Assembly (NCBI RefSeq): GCF_000276665.1
Contig: NW_004955470.1
Span: 198,266 to 262,265 of the forward strand
Origin: Chinchilla lanigera
Taxonomy: Eukaryota; Chordata; Mammalia; Rodentia; Chinchillidae
Direction: 5' to 3'
DNA length: 64,000 bases
Position 1 is the stretch's first letter. The number at the start of each line of letters is the position of its first letter. The translations under genes were made by a program, and so were the position numbers. This document shows positions 47,000 to 58,733 of this stretch, one piece after another. Under the pieces are notes generated by a model. It searched no databases, was not told the DNA's origin, and saw nothing but the letters and a program-made list of their open reading frames with translations.

Positions 47000-49130
47000 A
47001 TGTCCCTGTGGACAGTGGTGTGACATGATTTGTAGGGTGAAGGCTAAAGACAAATGGAGGAAGTAGAACCTCTTTTGTGAGCAGAGTGACACGTAAAGCC
47101 CCATGGAGGAAAACAAATAAGGGTTAAGTCACATTTGCCTTTATTAGTGACAAGAGGGGTCTGAAGATGAAGGTTTAGATGGAGAGCACATGACATGGGA
47201 CCTGCCACTCTCAGGAAACTTGACTTTCCAGGGGATGCAGAAGGACCTCTCGAGGGTTCACTGGGAGGCCAATGGCCATCCTGCCCCTCTGATTCCAGGT
47301 AATCTGAAGAAGGAAGCAGCTTCCACCCCCACAGGCACTGAGAGGCAGAAGGCTCCAAACACACCCTGATCTGCACACAATAGCAAAGTTGCCTGAAACC
47401 TGCCATCATCAGGTGAAATGTTTGATCATTTTAGATTCAAGTGTTAGGAAGTGCTTTTCACTGGGACCTAAACTGCATAGGAGCATCTCTCACAAGTTTG
47501 ACAAGGAAAAAGATAAATGTCTATTGCATATAGAGAACAGATAGCCCCTTTCAATAGGAGAAAACCTAGATATACCTGAATGTTTCAGACATGAATATAA
47601 AATTACCAGTGATCTACTGTTACAATTTGCTATCCATTCTATTTCCTCAGAGATATTACATGAACCATTGGGATTTCTGACAGGAAAAGCTTCCCATGAT
47701 AACAACAAAGAATGAGCAAGAAAAAAACTTAGTTTCTCTTTCACTGAATGCCCTGTAGATTAATTTGTTCTGCACTGTGTTTCTCAGTATTTAGGATGAG
47801 GTCTTACTTGGGTCCAGGATTCTGTCTGCTCTCTGTGAGACCCAATCCTCTGACCAGTCCCATATGTGGGGCAGGCATAGCTGAGTCCACGGTCCCCCAG
47901 GGTTTCCCTCTGAGAAGGGCAAGAACTTCCACCCCTGCTAGGATGTCTCCTCATCTCCTGGGCCTGGCACTGACATTTTTCTCGCCCTCAATAGGGATGG
48001 TAACTTCTCAGGGCTGTGAGTCTATCATACCACCAGCCTTAAGATAGAAAATAAACTGATTATTTTTGGCTTGCCATGAAGAGACTAATATAAAATTGAC
48101 CTGCTCCTAATAAATAGTGTCTATATCAAATTATTTAGAAAGACATTCACAGACTTGAAAAAAAACCTGGAGCAATGGAAAGAATACCTTGTTATATTAT
48201 GTAAGCTGGGGTTATTTAGCCTACTGCCATATTTAATTACTAAGAAACAGAAACAAATAGAATTTTAGCTATGATTCTACACAGAAGGTTTTCTGACTAT
48301 CTTTTGGGCAATCTGTCAAAGTAAGATATGTTAAGAAGGTTAGAAAAGCATATTTTAAATAACTTCTCAAATAACATTGACTTTTAAATGTTCAACCTCA
48401 GGGCCAGTAACTTGTATAATAATAATTTTGTGATAAGGATCTAGATTATAATAAATATCTCATATTTTCTTTCATTTTATACTTCTGTGCATTTGACTGT
48501 GTCTATTCTTTTTAAGATATGAATGAATTAAAATTTGTATCTGTGCCTTATAATTCACACGCAACTAGTCTCACTAATGAAAAGAATATTTTCTACCACT
48601 TAGAACATATCAGAAACTAATGAGAAAAAAACACAAACAGAAGTTTACAAACTGAAAGGAATGCTTTGTCACATTTTGTTTCCATTCGGGATTCTGATTA
48701 AAAAATCCCTTTACACTATTAGCCATATAACAATGTGAGTTATAGAAAAATGAGTAACAAGAGAAAATTTACATGTTTTCTTTTGTCTTTTATGATGTAC
48801 TATAAAGAAGTTTGAATCTAAGAAAATACTGCTAATTCTAGAAAAAATTAAGGCTAAAGTTTTAAAAAGTGTAGGATTATAATTGCTCATTTTCTGTCAT
48901 AATCTGTTGCTGTTACATTTCCAGTATGTAAAGTCTTGTAAAAATCTTTCTTTGTTAAATATGGATTTGCCATTTCCCTATACTATCTATAGACTTAAGG
49001 AATAATATTCCTAGTTATGAATGCAAGTCTTTCTCTCTCCCTATATTTATAGTGCCAACACTTGAAAAATATAAGCCAGATTTGATTGTTCAACACTAAG
49101 TGTAATGAGAGTAAGAGTTACCTCTGTGTA
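47000..49130. other. intergenic DNA, no gene recognised
   Basis: I see no V unit. The 47-48 kb part is less AT-rich, with a plus-strand frame at 47748-48047 (99 codons) that I do not recognise and that has no initiation or splice context. From 48.05 kb on the DNA is AT-rich without a recognisable repeat. Confidence 0.5.
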
Positions 49131-49132
49131 TT

Positions 49133-49310
49133 AGTCAGCTGGGAGAAAACATCCAACACTTTGAATTTAAATGAGGAGAAGTTTACTTTGGTTCACAGCT
49201 TCAGGAGACCCAGTTCATGGTTAATGGCTCGAAGGAATAAGTAACATGGTGGAAGGTCATGGAGGAAACCTATTCACCCCATAGAAATGAGTTGGACCAA
49301 ACAAGACAAA
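49133..49310 (+). mobile_element. dispersed repeat, same family as 5.6 and 53.6 kb
   Basis: The sequence 'gtattagtcagctgggagaa', then 'atgaggagaagtttactttg' and 'gttcacagcttcaggagacc' matches the terminal stretch at about 5645 and the repeats at about 53.6 and 62.4 kb. I do not recall the family name with confidence. Confidence 0.5.
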
Positions 49311-50144
49311 AATTCTATTTAAAAAACTACTGCGAACATTTAATCTCACAGGTCTATGTCTAATAGGCAGGTAAGATTATGCTGAGATATGAGGATCAGA
49401 AGCCTGAGCAGTCCTGCCTTTACAGCATTGCTAGTTGTAGCACACATGGCCTTGGTCAAGGGCGGGCTTCACCAGAGTAGCCTTTCAGAATTAACAGAGT
49501 TTGTTTCCCTACTATTCATGATGTGGCAGAAATCTTTAAAAATAATTAAATTCTGCTGGGTGTGATGCGTGTGTCTATAATCCTAGTAGTAGAGAGCCTG
49601 TGGTTTGCCTCAACAAAAATTCACACTTCTTGTGTCTCTAACTTCCTGGGGTAAAGTGTTACCTTTGTTGAAGTACTTGATTATTTCCATGATTCTGGTC
49701 ACACATTGAATTGAATTCAGTGGTAAGGTTCAATGTTGACCTTATGGGGGCAACTTGAGTCAGTTCTCATCCAATTTGGTTTGCAACCCAAATTCTGAAA
49801 AGATTTAAGTTCATGAATGAATTTACCACTGTATTGTACCTTTCCCTTCACTCACACAGCTCCAAACATTACCAACTCAGAGGCTCCAATGAGGGATTGC
49901 AACTGTGACACATTTGTGTCTGTTCCCCTAATCCTTCTGCAATGTGGGTAGAGGCCTCAGTGACCCCACACATAGTGCATTCTATATGATGGAAAAACCA
50001 GAAACATGGAATGAGGATGCTTCCTGCTTTTATAATGTTGCTTATTTACTAGCTTTTTAGAAGAAGTCTTTCTCTCCTAGCATTATTTTCTTTTAAATTT
50101 CTTTTCTTTTTTTTTAAATTGTTATTCTTATTTTTCATATTTAT

Positions 50145-50262
50145 TTATTTTGAGACAGGGTTTCTAAATGTAGCCCAGACTGGCCTCAAACTCACTGTGA
50201 TCCTCCTGCCTCAGCCTCTATTGCTGGGACTATAGACACATGCATCATGTCCAGGAGAATTT
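50145..50262 (-). mobile_element. B1-like SINE
   Basis: Reverse copy: 'ttttgagacagggtttctaa', 'gcccagactggcctcaaact', 'tgctgggactatagacacat'. Confidence 0.88.
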
Positions 50263-50589
50263 AATTATCTCTAAAGATTTCTGCCACATCATGAATAGTA
50301 AGGAAAGAAATTCTGTTAATTCTGAAATGCTAGTCTGGTGGCCATTTTCCAGTGGGATGTCGATACCTTGACAAAAGAATGAAATGAATGCATGTAGGAG
50401 GTCATGGGGATACCCACCAATAGACAGCTCTTACAAGCCTTATAGTTGTACAGATGAATGAATAAAATTTTCTACCTTTTAGAATGATCTAGAAAGCAAA
50501 TGAAGCAATAAAACAAAGCTGAGGATCATCAGGCTGGAGAGCTTGAGAAGTTAAAGTACAGTTGGTATATACTAGAATTCACACCATTG

Positions 50590-52680
50590 AAACACAACTT
50601 CTGGTTTTATCACAGAGCTTTATAGTATAATATCAAGTCAGGAATCATAATGTCCCCTGCTTTGCATTTATTGCCAAGAATTGTCTTTGCTATTCTAGGT
50701 TTCTTCTGTTTCCAAATAAATTTTGGGAATGTTTTCTGTAGTTCTGTGAGGTATGCTAATAGTATTTTGACTGGGATTGCATTAAATCTATATAATATTT
50801 TGATAATATGAGTGTTTTTACTATGGTGGTTCTTCTCCTCCATGAACAAGGGATATCTTTACATTTTCTGATATCTTCCTCTATCTCCTTTTTCAGAGTA
50901 CTTTAATTTTCAATGTATGGATATTTTATTTTCTTTGTTAGATTGATTCCTAAGTATTTCATTTTTGTGGATGCTGTCTTGAAGGGTGTGATTTCCCTAG
51001 TTTCTCTCTCAGTGAGTTTTTTGTTTCTGTACTGAAATACTATTGATTTTTGAGTGCTGATTTTGTATCCAGCTGCACAACTGAATTTGTTTACTAAATA
51101 TGTCCGTGTTTGGTGAAGTCTTGGGATCTTCTATGTAGAGTATTATGTCATCTGAAAATACAGGAAATAATGCAAATAATAATTAGAATCTCATCCTATT
51201 AAAAAGTTTTAGCACAATGAAAGAAATCACCAACAGAGTGAAAATACAATCAACAGAGTGAGAAAAAATCTTATCCAGTTGCCCTTCAGATAAAGGACTT
51301 ATCTCTAGAACATATAAATAACTGAAAAAATTCAGACCCCTCAAATTTAAAGACCCAATCCAAATATGGGCATCTGAGATGAATACACAAATCTCAGATG
51401 AAGAAATACAAATGGCAAATAAATATATGAAAAAAATGTTCGACATCATTGATTATTAGAAAAATACAAATTAAAACAACACTGAGATTTCATATCACCC
51501 CAGAAAGAATGGCTATATTCAAGAAATCAACCAATAACAAACGCTATTTGGGATGTGGGGAGAAAAGAACCCTGCTCCACTGTTGGTGGGAGTGTAGATT
51601 AGAGCAACCACTGTGTAAATCCGAATGGAGATTCCTCAGAAAAATTAGGATTAGAGGTCCCATTTGACCCAGCTATTCCCCTTCTGGGTATTCTCTCAGA
51701 AGAACTGAAAACATCATACCATAGTGATATATGTGCACCTATGTTTATAGCAGCGCAGTTTGTAGTAGCTAAATCTTGGAAACAACCCAAATGCCTGTCA
51801 ACTGAGGAATGGATAAATAAGATGTGATTTTTTAAATATATAATGCAGTACTATTATGACATAAAGAAAGATAAATTTGAGGTATTTCTAGGTAAATGGA
51901 TACAACTTGAGACCAAACTCTTAAGTGAAATAAATCAAACCCACATTTGTAAACACATTGTCTTCCTGGTGTGGTGTTATGGTTGGTACATTGTGTCAAC
52001 TTGGGGAGTCTAGAGGTTTGGCTAAGTAACTTAGCAGGAAGCCAGGGTACTTACTTTGTATACATCCTGAGCCTGTGGAAGAGGAGGGCAAAGATTATGT
52101 GAGAGCTACACGCCCCTTAGGTGGGGGTAGCCTGTTACAAAGTAAGGCAGGGAAAAAAGCTGCTTGCCGCCATTCCCTTTCTGCTCTGGCTGCTTTGCTG
52201 TTTGGCTGCCATTCCCCTCTTTGCTCTTGTTGCTTTGCTACCTTTTGCCTTGGAGCCAGCCAAGTATGGACTGAAACCTCCACAAACTGTAAGCTAAATA
52301 AACCTTTCCTTCCTTCATTTTTGACATTGGGTATTTTGTCTCAGCAACGAGAGAAAAGTAACCAAGACATGTGGGACACTGAAAGAGTAAATAAGAACCA
52401 AATGTACAATAGATGTCGTGAAATGGGAAGAGATTATTCAAGGGAAAGGGAAACTTGGGGTAGGGGAAGAGGAAAGGAAGGAAGGGAAAATGAAATAAAA
52501 AAAATTGGATAATACGGAAACAAAGCTTTATAAACAGTGAGGGTAAGGGAGGTTGAAGGGGGGAGGGGTATTGGGAATAAAGAGGACTCAAAATATATCA
52601 AGTGCAGGTACAAACTCCCTATAATGAGTAGGATCATTATGTATGTCTAAAAGGTACCAATCAACTTAATTAAGAAAGAA
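50590..52680. mobile_element. second L1 with internal inversion, split by an LTR-like element
   Basis: The left part (about 50590-51175) is ORF2 on the minus strand: RT active-site region read as FSDD with 'ataatactctacatagaaga' (about 51120-51160), then [14 protein letters not shown] and DLILYYKAL ending near 50610. The right part (about 51180-52680) is the ORF2 C-terminus and 3' UTR on the plus strand: [31 protein letters not shown], several stops. Compared with the L1 at 40.4-41.7 kb, about 390 bases between LYYKA and NWDLILLK are missing at the switch. The 3' UTR has the purine-rich tract (52430-52580) usual for L1. Confidence 0.8.
51965..52370 (+). mobile_element. LTR-like insertion in the L1 3' UTR (MaLR-type?)
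   Basis: It starts near 'tggtgttatggttggtacat' and ends 'ttttgtctcagcaacgagag..ccaagaca', with 'gactgaaacctccacaaact' and 'aagctaaataaacctttcct' before the end. This resembles the 3' end of rodent MaLR/ERVL-type LTRs, including an AATAAA-type signal. A similar end occurs at about 61,330-61,420. The minus-strand and plus-strand frames inside it are chance. Confidence 0.5.
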
Positions 52681-52849
52681 ATACAGTTTCTGAATTTGAA
52701 ATCCTAGAGCTTCTGGGAGGAAAGAAAAAACAAGTGGCTATATCTAGGACACATACATTTCAGTATATTTTGTATTTCTGGTCATCATATCAGTAGGATT
52801 GTGTCTTTCGGGTATTGGGGGTAGCAATACCTAAGACAGGGTGGATGGA

Positions 52850-55673
52850 AACATTGGGGTTTACAGAGAGGGAATATCAAGAAAGGCCAAGAGACTCTAC
52901 TTGCTAATGTGAGGATGGTCCAGGAGGTTAGAGAAAAGGATAATAAAAGGATTAGAGGGAACCACACAAAAAACCCAAAACCTGGAAACATGAAAAATTC
53001 TTTCCAGAGAAATATGGTGATTTAACAGCAGGTTACGTGAGTATTTAAGTACCTATGTCAATCTGATAGCATCAGTCATTTTTCTGTCTTTATTCTGAAG
53101 TTGCCAGGTCTCACAAGGTCCTGGTCTTGTAAAAGTCTGTTTCTGCAGCAATATGACAAGTAAACCAACTGTTACAAATTTTCAGGTTGAAGCATGTCAG
53201 AGTTGAGGAAACCTGTGGATAGGGGCTGCCTGAGAGAGAAATCCTGAGCTGGGTGAAGAAAGCACAGGGCATCCAGGGGTGCAACTCATGAGGTGGACAT
53301 TCAAGATGTGAATTACTTGGTTGAATTTAAAGGTCCTGAGAGGACAGAATTCATCTAAGATTTAAAGTGTTTCTATGCTATATGTTTCTTACATGGCACA
53401 TGGTTTCCACTATTAAGACAGTACATAATTAAGAGGTTCAGTGTGACCAGCACTAGAGACGTCCCCCAATAAACCTGACATGCGGTGCTCAGTCATAGTT
53501 CTCAGTTGTCTCCCACACTGCATGAAAAAAAACCATCACATTTCTTGCAGTATTCATCTATATGCAGAAAGAATTCAATATCACGGGTGTTCGTCAGGCT
53601 TCCCTTTGGTGGAACAGAACACCTGACATGCACATCTTAAAGGAGGAGAGGGATATTTGACTCACAGCTTCAGAGCGTTCAGTCCACAGCAGCTGGCTCC
53701 AAGATGCTACATCATGGTATATGGAGTTGGTGTAATGCAGCTGCACAATCCATAGAAACTGGGAAGAAGAGCAGAGGAACAGCACAACGCAGGACAGGGG
53801 CCTGGGACCAGATGCAAACTCCAGCACTCATTCATGCGCTCCAGAAGTGAGCTTTATTGATGCACTAGGTGGCTGCCAATACAATTAAGTTGATGAACAC
53901 GGTTAAGCTACCAAGATAATCCTGGCAGAGAAATTTGGAAATGTCTGCATTGATGAGTAGGAGCAGAATAAAACATCATTTTTGTAACAAACATGGACTC
54001 TCAACTCATGTGTGTCTCTTGCAAAAGCTTGGACCTTGAGACCATACTTTTAAGTGAAATAAATCCCTCCCACATGTGTAAATACCACATTAACTCACTG
54101 GTGTGAGAAACTGATTGTACAAATAGGAAGCAAATTGTACAAGTGATATGGTGAAATAAGAAGAAATTGTTCAGAAGGAAAGGGGAAAAGGAAGAGGTAA
54201 TGGAAGGAAGGGGAAAAATGAGAAAAATAGAATAACATGGAAAGAAAACTTTGTAAATAAAGAGGGTAAGAGGGGTTGAAAGCCAGCATAGGGGAATGGG
54301 AGAGAAATAGACAAATCAAGGTATATTATGTACAGGCACAAATTTCCTATGATGAATGTGATCATTGCATGTACCTAAACTGTAACAATAAATGTAATTA
54401 AAAAAACCCCTCGAAGTTGCAGGCAACTACCTCACCTGCACCACAGGCTCCCTGGAGAAACAGTGCCTCTCTGTGGCTCAGGAGTGAGCTGCGTCCAGAT
54501 GCCTGGGAATGGTCCAACCATAGTCTCACCTGGGCTCATTCATGGATGAATGTAAGCTTTCACACATGATCATAGAGGATTCACACCAGAAGGAAAATGA
54601 GTTGCAACATTGTGATGTCTCATCAGGTACTGAGCGATAGCCCTTTTGCCCATTTTCCTTATCTGAATGTCACCACTGGTAGAGGTATAATGAAATGCAC
54701 TGTTTTGCATTGTCTTTTCAGTCATTGACAGATTTTGTACATTGTTTCTGAGGAGCTGGAAGCTACAGCACGCCAGCCCTGACTCTGGAGCCAAGTTGAG
54801 AGGTTGCTTGTGAGGAAACATTAGTCTGATCTGCAGGTGTTCAAGCCCTGTATGCCTGGCCAAGGGCGAACACGTAGGTTATAAACTTTCTCCCATCTGG
54901 ACGAGGAACAGCTTATTTCTTGCCTACAACCCAGGGATCTAGATATCACTCTCTTTTTTTGTTAGAATAAGATTTATTTTTCAAGTGTATTTTCCTTCTG
55001 AGCCATCTCCTCAGAATCACAAATGATCTTTTCACTGTATGTGACAGAAGAACTGGTTTTAGGCAATACCTCCCTGATCAGATCATTCTGAGTCTGTCCA
55101 GAGTGAGCTCTGCCTATGGACACGAGTTTTGCTGGGAAAAAGGGCAAAATTATTTCTGGATGAAAGAGAACAATGAGTGAGTAATAGTACTATGGAGGAA
55201 CACCCAGGTCTCCAGGGCGTTTCTAGACACTTAAAGAGCTTTCTCCGCCATCATAGTTGTGCACTTGCCCCCTCTTGTGGCCACGTGAGGAGAAACACTT
55301 GTAGTTTTTCTCATTCCATGACTGCCATCCTCTTTCTAGTAATAGGTCTCTTTTCTAACACATTTTCACCATTTTTTGATTATTGTTGTTGTCTGAGTAG
55401 ATACCACAATCAAAAATGTGTTTCAGGAACTTTCTGGTATTTTGGTAACATTAGTTTGTTATATTTGGCTTTCAGCTAAAAGTTAATAATTTATGAATTC
55501 GGAATCTGGATCCCCAATGACATTTTCCTGTTCGTTGCTTTCTGTTTACCAGATTAAAGACAATAGAGCCAACCTGCTGACTTTCCAGAGACTCTCACTT
55601 ATTCCTTATTTGTGCTCACTTTTGTTGTCTCTTTCCAGTCCTTGTCCACGTGGTGTGATGAAAATATTCTGAG
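52850..55673. repeat. segmental duplication, copy 1
   Basis: It aligns in order with 61,490-64,000: 'ctgcctgagagagaaatcc', 'tccaggggtg..actcatgagg', 'catcttaaaggaggagag', 'cacaggctccctggagaaa', 'cattgtcttttcagtcatg', 'ttagtctgat.tgcaggtgt', 'tgacattttcctg'. Copy 1 contains an extra L1 3' end (about 54030-54412) that copy 2 lacks. No V gene lies inside. The minus-strand frame at 53594-53827 is shared with copy 2 (62368-62628) but lies in the dispersed repeat. Confidence 0.85.
54030..54412 (+). mobile_element. 5'-truncated L1 3' end
   Basis: It begins around 'cttgagaccatacttttaag', has the purine-rich tract 'aaggggaaaaggaagaggta', and ends 'aacaataaatgtaattaaaa' with a short A tail. It matches the 3' UTR of the L1 at 51.9-52.7 kb and is absent from the other copy of the duplication near 62,815. 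Confidence 0.8.
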
Positions 55674-55785
55674 CCCAACTTTAATTACAAAGATTGGAGC
55701 CTGCAGAGAGGGAGAAAATATAATAACGGAAAATATCCGTTCCCAACTTTAATTACAAAGATTGGAGCCTGCAGAGAGGGAGAAA
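55674..55785. repeat. 68-base-period tandem duplication
   Basis: 44 identical bases starting 'cccaactttaattacaaaga' occur at 55674-55717 and 55742-55785. Confidence 0.95.
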
Positions 55786-56760
55786 CGATAGGAAGATACT
55801 CAGTAACAGCTATGAGCCAAGACAAAACAAATGATTTCCTCTTGCTGAGTATTTGTTGCAACCTTAAACATAACACCACGATGCCATCTACCAGGGCCGG
55901 GGAATCTTAGTTACTGAGAACTTTCTCAACTGTTAGCTCAACCATCCGTGAGCAGTAAATATAACACTTTTTAGACTTGTCTGTGACAAGGTAGCACGAG
56001 CTGTGACACTTGGAGTCTACATTGTGTGGTTTCCATTCAGTGCTAAGCTGTCAATCAAATTGAAATGACTGAAAAGTAGTTAAAAACTATATCTGTATCA
56101 TCAGAAATAGTCCAGAAACACAAAGACATGCTTGAATTAACCTAAAAATTTAACAGGAATGCATGCATATATGTGTATGACGTGTAGCCAATAACATATC
56201 AGGAATAATAGTCACATCTATGTTTATATTATAAAAATGTAGACACAGTGATACAAATTTTGCTGTCTTAGTCAACTATTATTTAGTTTTAACTTCTAAA
56301 CATCTTCATGAATTGATTATTAAATATTTATATTGAGGCTATACATTTAAAATAAATACTTATGTAAAGGGGTAGCTGTGGGAATTCTGTGTTGGTCAGT
56401 GTTTGCGGAATAACTATTGGCAAAGAGCCGCTCAGAAATCAGGGAGAGAGAACGCTCAGCACATACTTCACATCCTGCATCTTCACGTTCACGGCTCTGC
56501 TGCACTGACAGAGCGCAATGTTGTGTGTCTAACTCAGGTTCCTCATCTCATCTCCAGATTTTGTTTCATCAGAGACAAATACTAAAGAGCAACTATTTCT
56601 TGGAGTCCAACATTCTCATGATCAGTTGCAAGAGTGAGGAAAATACCTAAATTTATGGCAAATATTGGATAATTCTATACACAAATATTTGGGTATATGC
56701 TCCTGAGGTAAGGATAGTAATTGTGAAGTATTCCAAATTTCATATAGTATTAATACAGTG
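55786..56760. other. intergenic DNA, no gene recognised
   Basis: AT-rich, with no V motif or RSS. Short overlapping plus-strand frames around 56,400-56,650 look like chance. Confidence 0.5.
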
Positions 56761-56764
56761 GAGG

Positions 56765-57195
56765 TAGGGGGTGGTAAGGTTTGGATGTGGCTTATCTAAC
56801 AGGACTTCTGTCCCAAAGGCCAGGTTCTTACTGCAGCCACTAAAGAGGTAGAGAGCCGTCAAGTGCTGGGGCCTGGTGGGAGAAGGTGAGGTCACTGCAG
56901 GTGCTGCCTCTGGAAGGAACTAGTGCTGATCTTACAAAGTGGGCTGCTATTACCAAGGGGGTGGTGTGACGAAGTGAAGCCACATTACATGCTTGGCCAC
57001 CCCAGCACACAGCTGGTTTCCTTCCTACTCACATGTCATGTTCTGACAGTGATGGCTGTATCCTTACCATAAGACAAGCAGATGGGCCTGCACAATATTA
57101 AACTTGGAATCTCCAACACTGAGAGAAACAAATCTAGTATCTCTCAGTTATAATGTACCCAGTTTCAAATATTTTGTTATAGTAACAATAAAAGA
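56765..57195 (+). mobile_element. LTR-like element (MaLR-type?), diverged
   Basis: 'ggtaaggtttggatgtggct' at the start, an internal 'gggcctggtgggagaaggtg', and the end 'atgtacccagtttcaaatat..ttgttatagtaacaa' follow the layout of MaLR LTRs. The assignment is by general resemblance only. Confidence 0.4.
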
Positions 57196-57562
57196 AAAAG
57201 TACAAGTGCATCATTTTTGAATGCGTGATTTTAAATAGAAATGCAATTCAACAGATTCATTGACTCTAAAGAGATTCTCATTAACTGAAATAAACTTCTA
57301 AACAGCTTTTTAATCCATCTACAGGTCACATAGTAACATGCTAAAATGCAGATTGTCACTCAGGAGATCTAATGTGATTCTGAAAGTTTGCTTTTGTAAA
57401 ATCTCATTTTTGCTGCTGATGATTTTGCATTCTGGATGAATTTTGTGTAAATGGAAATTGGGCTATGTCCACAGGTAGCTGATTTTGAATTGGATTTTGT
57501 TAAGAAAGTTGTTGAGTTTTTGTCCAGCAATCCTTATACATTTCAAGAAACTTCTTGATTTT

Positions 57563-57916
57563 CTATTGACAGTATGACATCATAAGACTTTCCTGTTGTG
57601 ACTTCAACTTTCTGATTTCACTAAAGAGCATACTTAAAAATACTCTGAAGCTATTACGTGACAAATTCTGAACTGGGCAAAATATTGGCATACAAAGAAG
57701 TTGGCAGATATGCTGTATTTCTGTAGTCATCTTCACTTCTGGAAGTAGGTTTCCCAGCGCTGCTTTATTCAACTCATTTTCTGTGAAAATGTCAAAGGAG
57801 GACCCTTGAGATTCGGAGCTGGAGGAGGGTGTTTCAGTGTGCTCCGTGCACACCTCCAGGGAGAGATGTGGGTGGAGAATCACTTTTGTCATCGTACTAT
57901 AAGCTGTGGAGAACAT
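57563..57916 (-). pseudogene. unrecognised 117-codon open frame, possible retrocopy
   Basis: The longest minus-strand frame in this region. Its peptide is of mixed, protein-like composition (for example ENELNKAALGNLLPEVKMTT, then IRKLKSQQESLMMSYCQ) and not low complexity. A 5' serine-rich stretch precedes it. I do not recognise the family. Splice sites, a poly(A) tract and flanking duplications are not evident. It may be a fragment of a processed pseudogene, or chance. Confidence 0.3.
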
Positions 57917-58150
57917 CAGCGCTGCAACATCTGGATTTTTAAATCACACGTAACAACCACATGGTCAGAGGGACCACAGTGTGAGAGGCAGATGTTTTCT
58001 AGCTTCTCAAGTTGCTGTCTATATTCTAACAACCATTACTAAAATAATTTCTGTTTGGAATTTATGATAAACTTTCCCAGAGTTTCTGAAAATTGAGAAT
58101 CAGTCATTTTAGAATCTACTTTTGTTGCTGTTGCTGTATTTTCTTGTTGT

Positions 58151-58300
58151 TTGTTTTGCATTTTTGAGACAAGGTCTCTCTGTATAGCTCAGGTTGGCCT
58201 TAAAGTCATGATGTAATCTCTGCCTAGCTTTGGAATTATGGCAGTCTTCTTTCCTCAGCCTCCCTATTACAGTCATTGCAGGCAAATACCACTATGTTCA
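58151..58300 (-). mobile_element. diverged B1-like SINE
   Basis: Reverse copy: 'tttttgagacaaggtctctc', 'agctcaggttggccttaaag', then a degraded 5' part 'ggcaaataccactatgttc'. Confidence 0.75.
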
Positions 58301-58705
58301 GCTTATTCTGTGTTTTGTTTCTTTGTATGTCTCTTTCACTACTATATTTCTGGTCATTGAAAGGCTTTTAATTTCCCATTCTATGTATTTTAATTTATAT
58401 TTATGCTTGTAATACTACCATTGCTTGCCTTTTGCTGTGTGAATTTCCAGTCATCCTGTAATTCATAGCCCAAAAGTGTAATTATTTGTGTGCTTTATTA
58501 AATTAGGAGAGGCATCCCTATTTTTCTGTTGCTGGAGCTGGTGAGGAGGAATCAGAGGTAAGAGGCAAACTCCCTGCCAGACCCCTTTTCTAAAACTTTC
58601 AAATGACCTTCAAATCCTGCTGCATTTGAGAAACACTCTTATCAGGGGCAGGCACCAGGGAGAGAAGCTGGGGCAGCTCAGCCTCACACTTCTGCTTCTC
58701 TGGGA

Positions 58706-58733
58706 GGTTTATGTTATGACTTATATCACTGTG
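58706..58733 (-). other. V kappa 12-RSS (consensus heptamer)
   Basis: On the minus strand: heptamer CACAGTG (58727-58733), 12-base spacer (58715-58726), nonamer ACATAAACC (58706-58714), the form typical of IGKV1 genes. Confidence 0.95.

Noticed and set aside
47748..48047. 99-codon plus-strand frame as a gene
   Set aside because: No recognised domain, start context, splice site or poly(A) signal is seen. I left it as intergenic.
52075..52591. Overlapping open frames of 145 and 117 codons
   Set aside because: They lie in the LTR-like insertion and the purine-rich L1 3' UTR. The length follows from biased composition.
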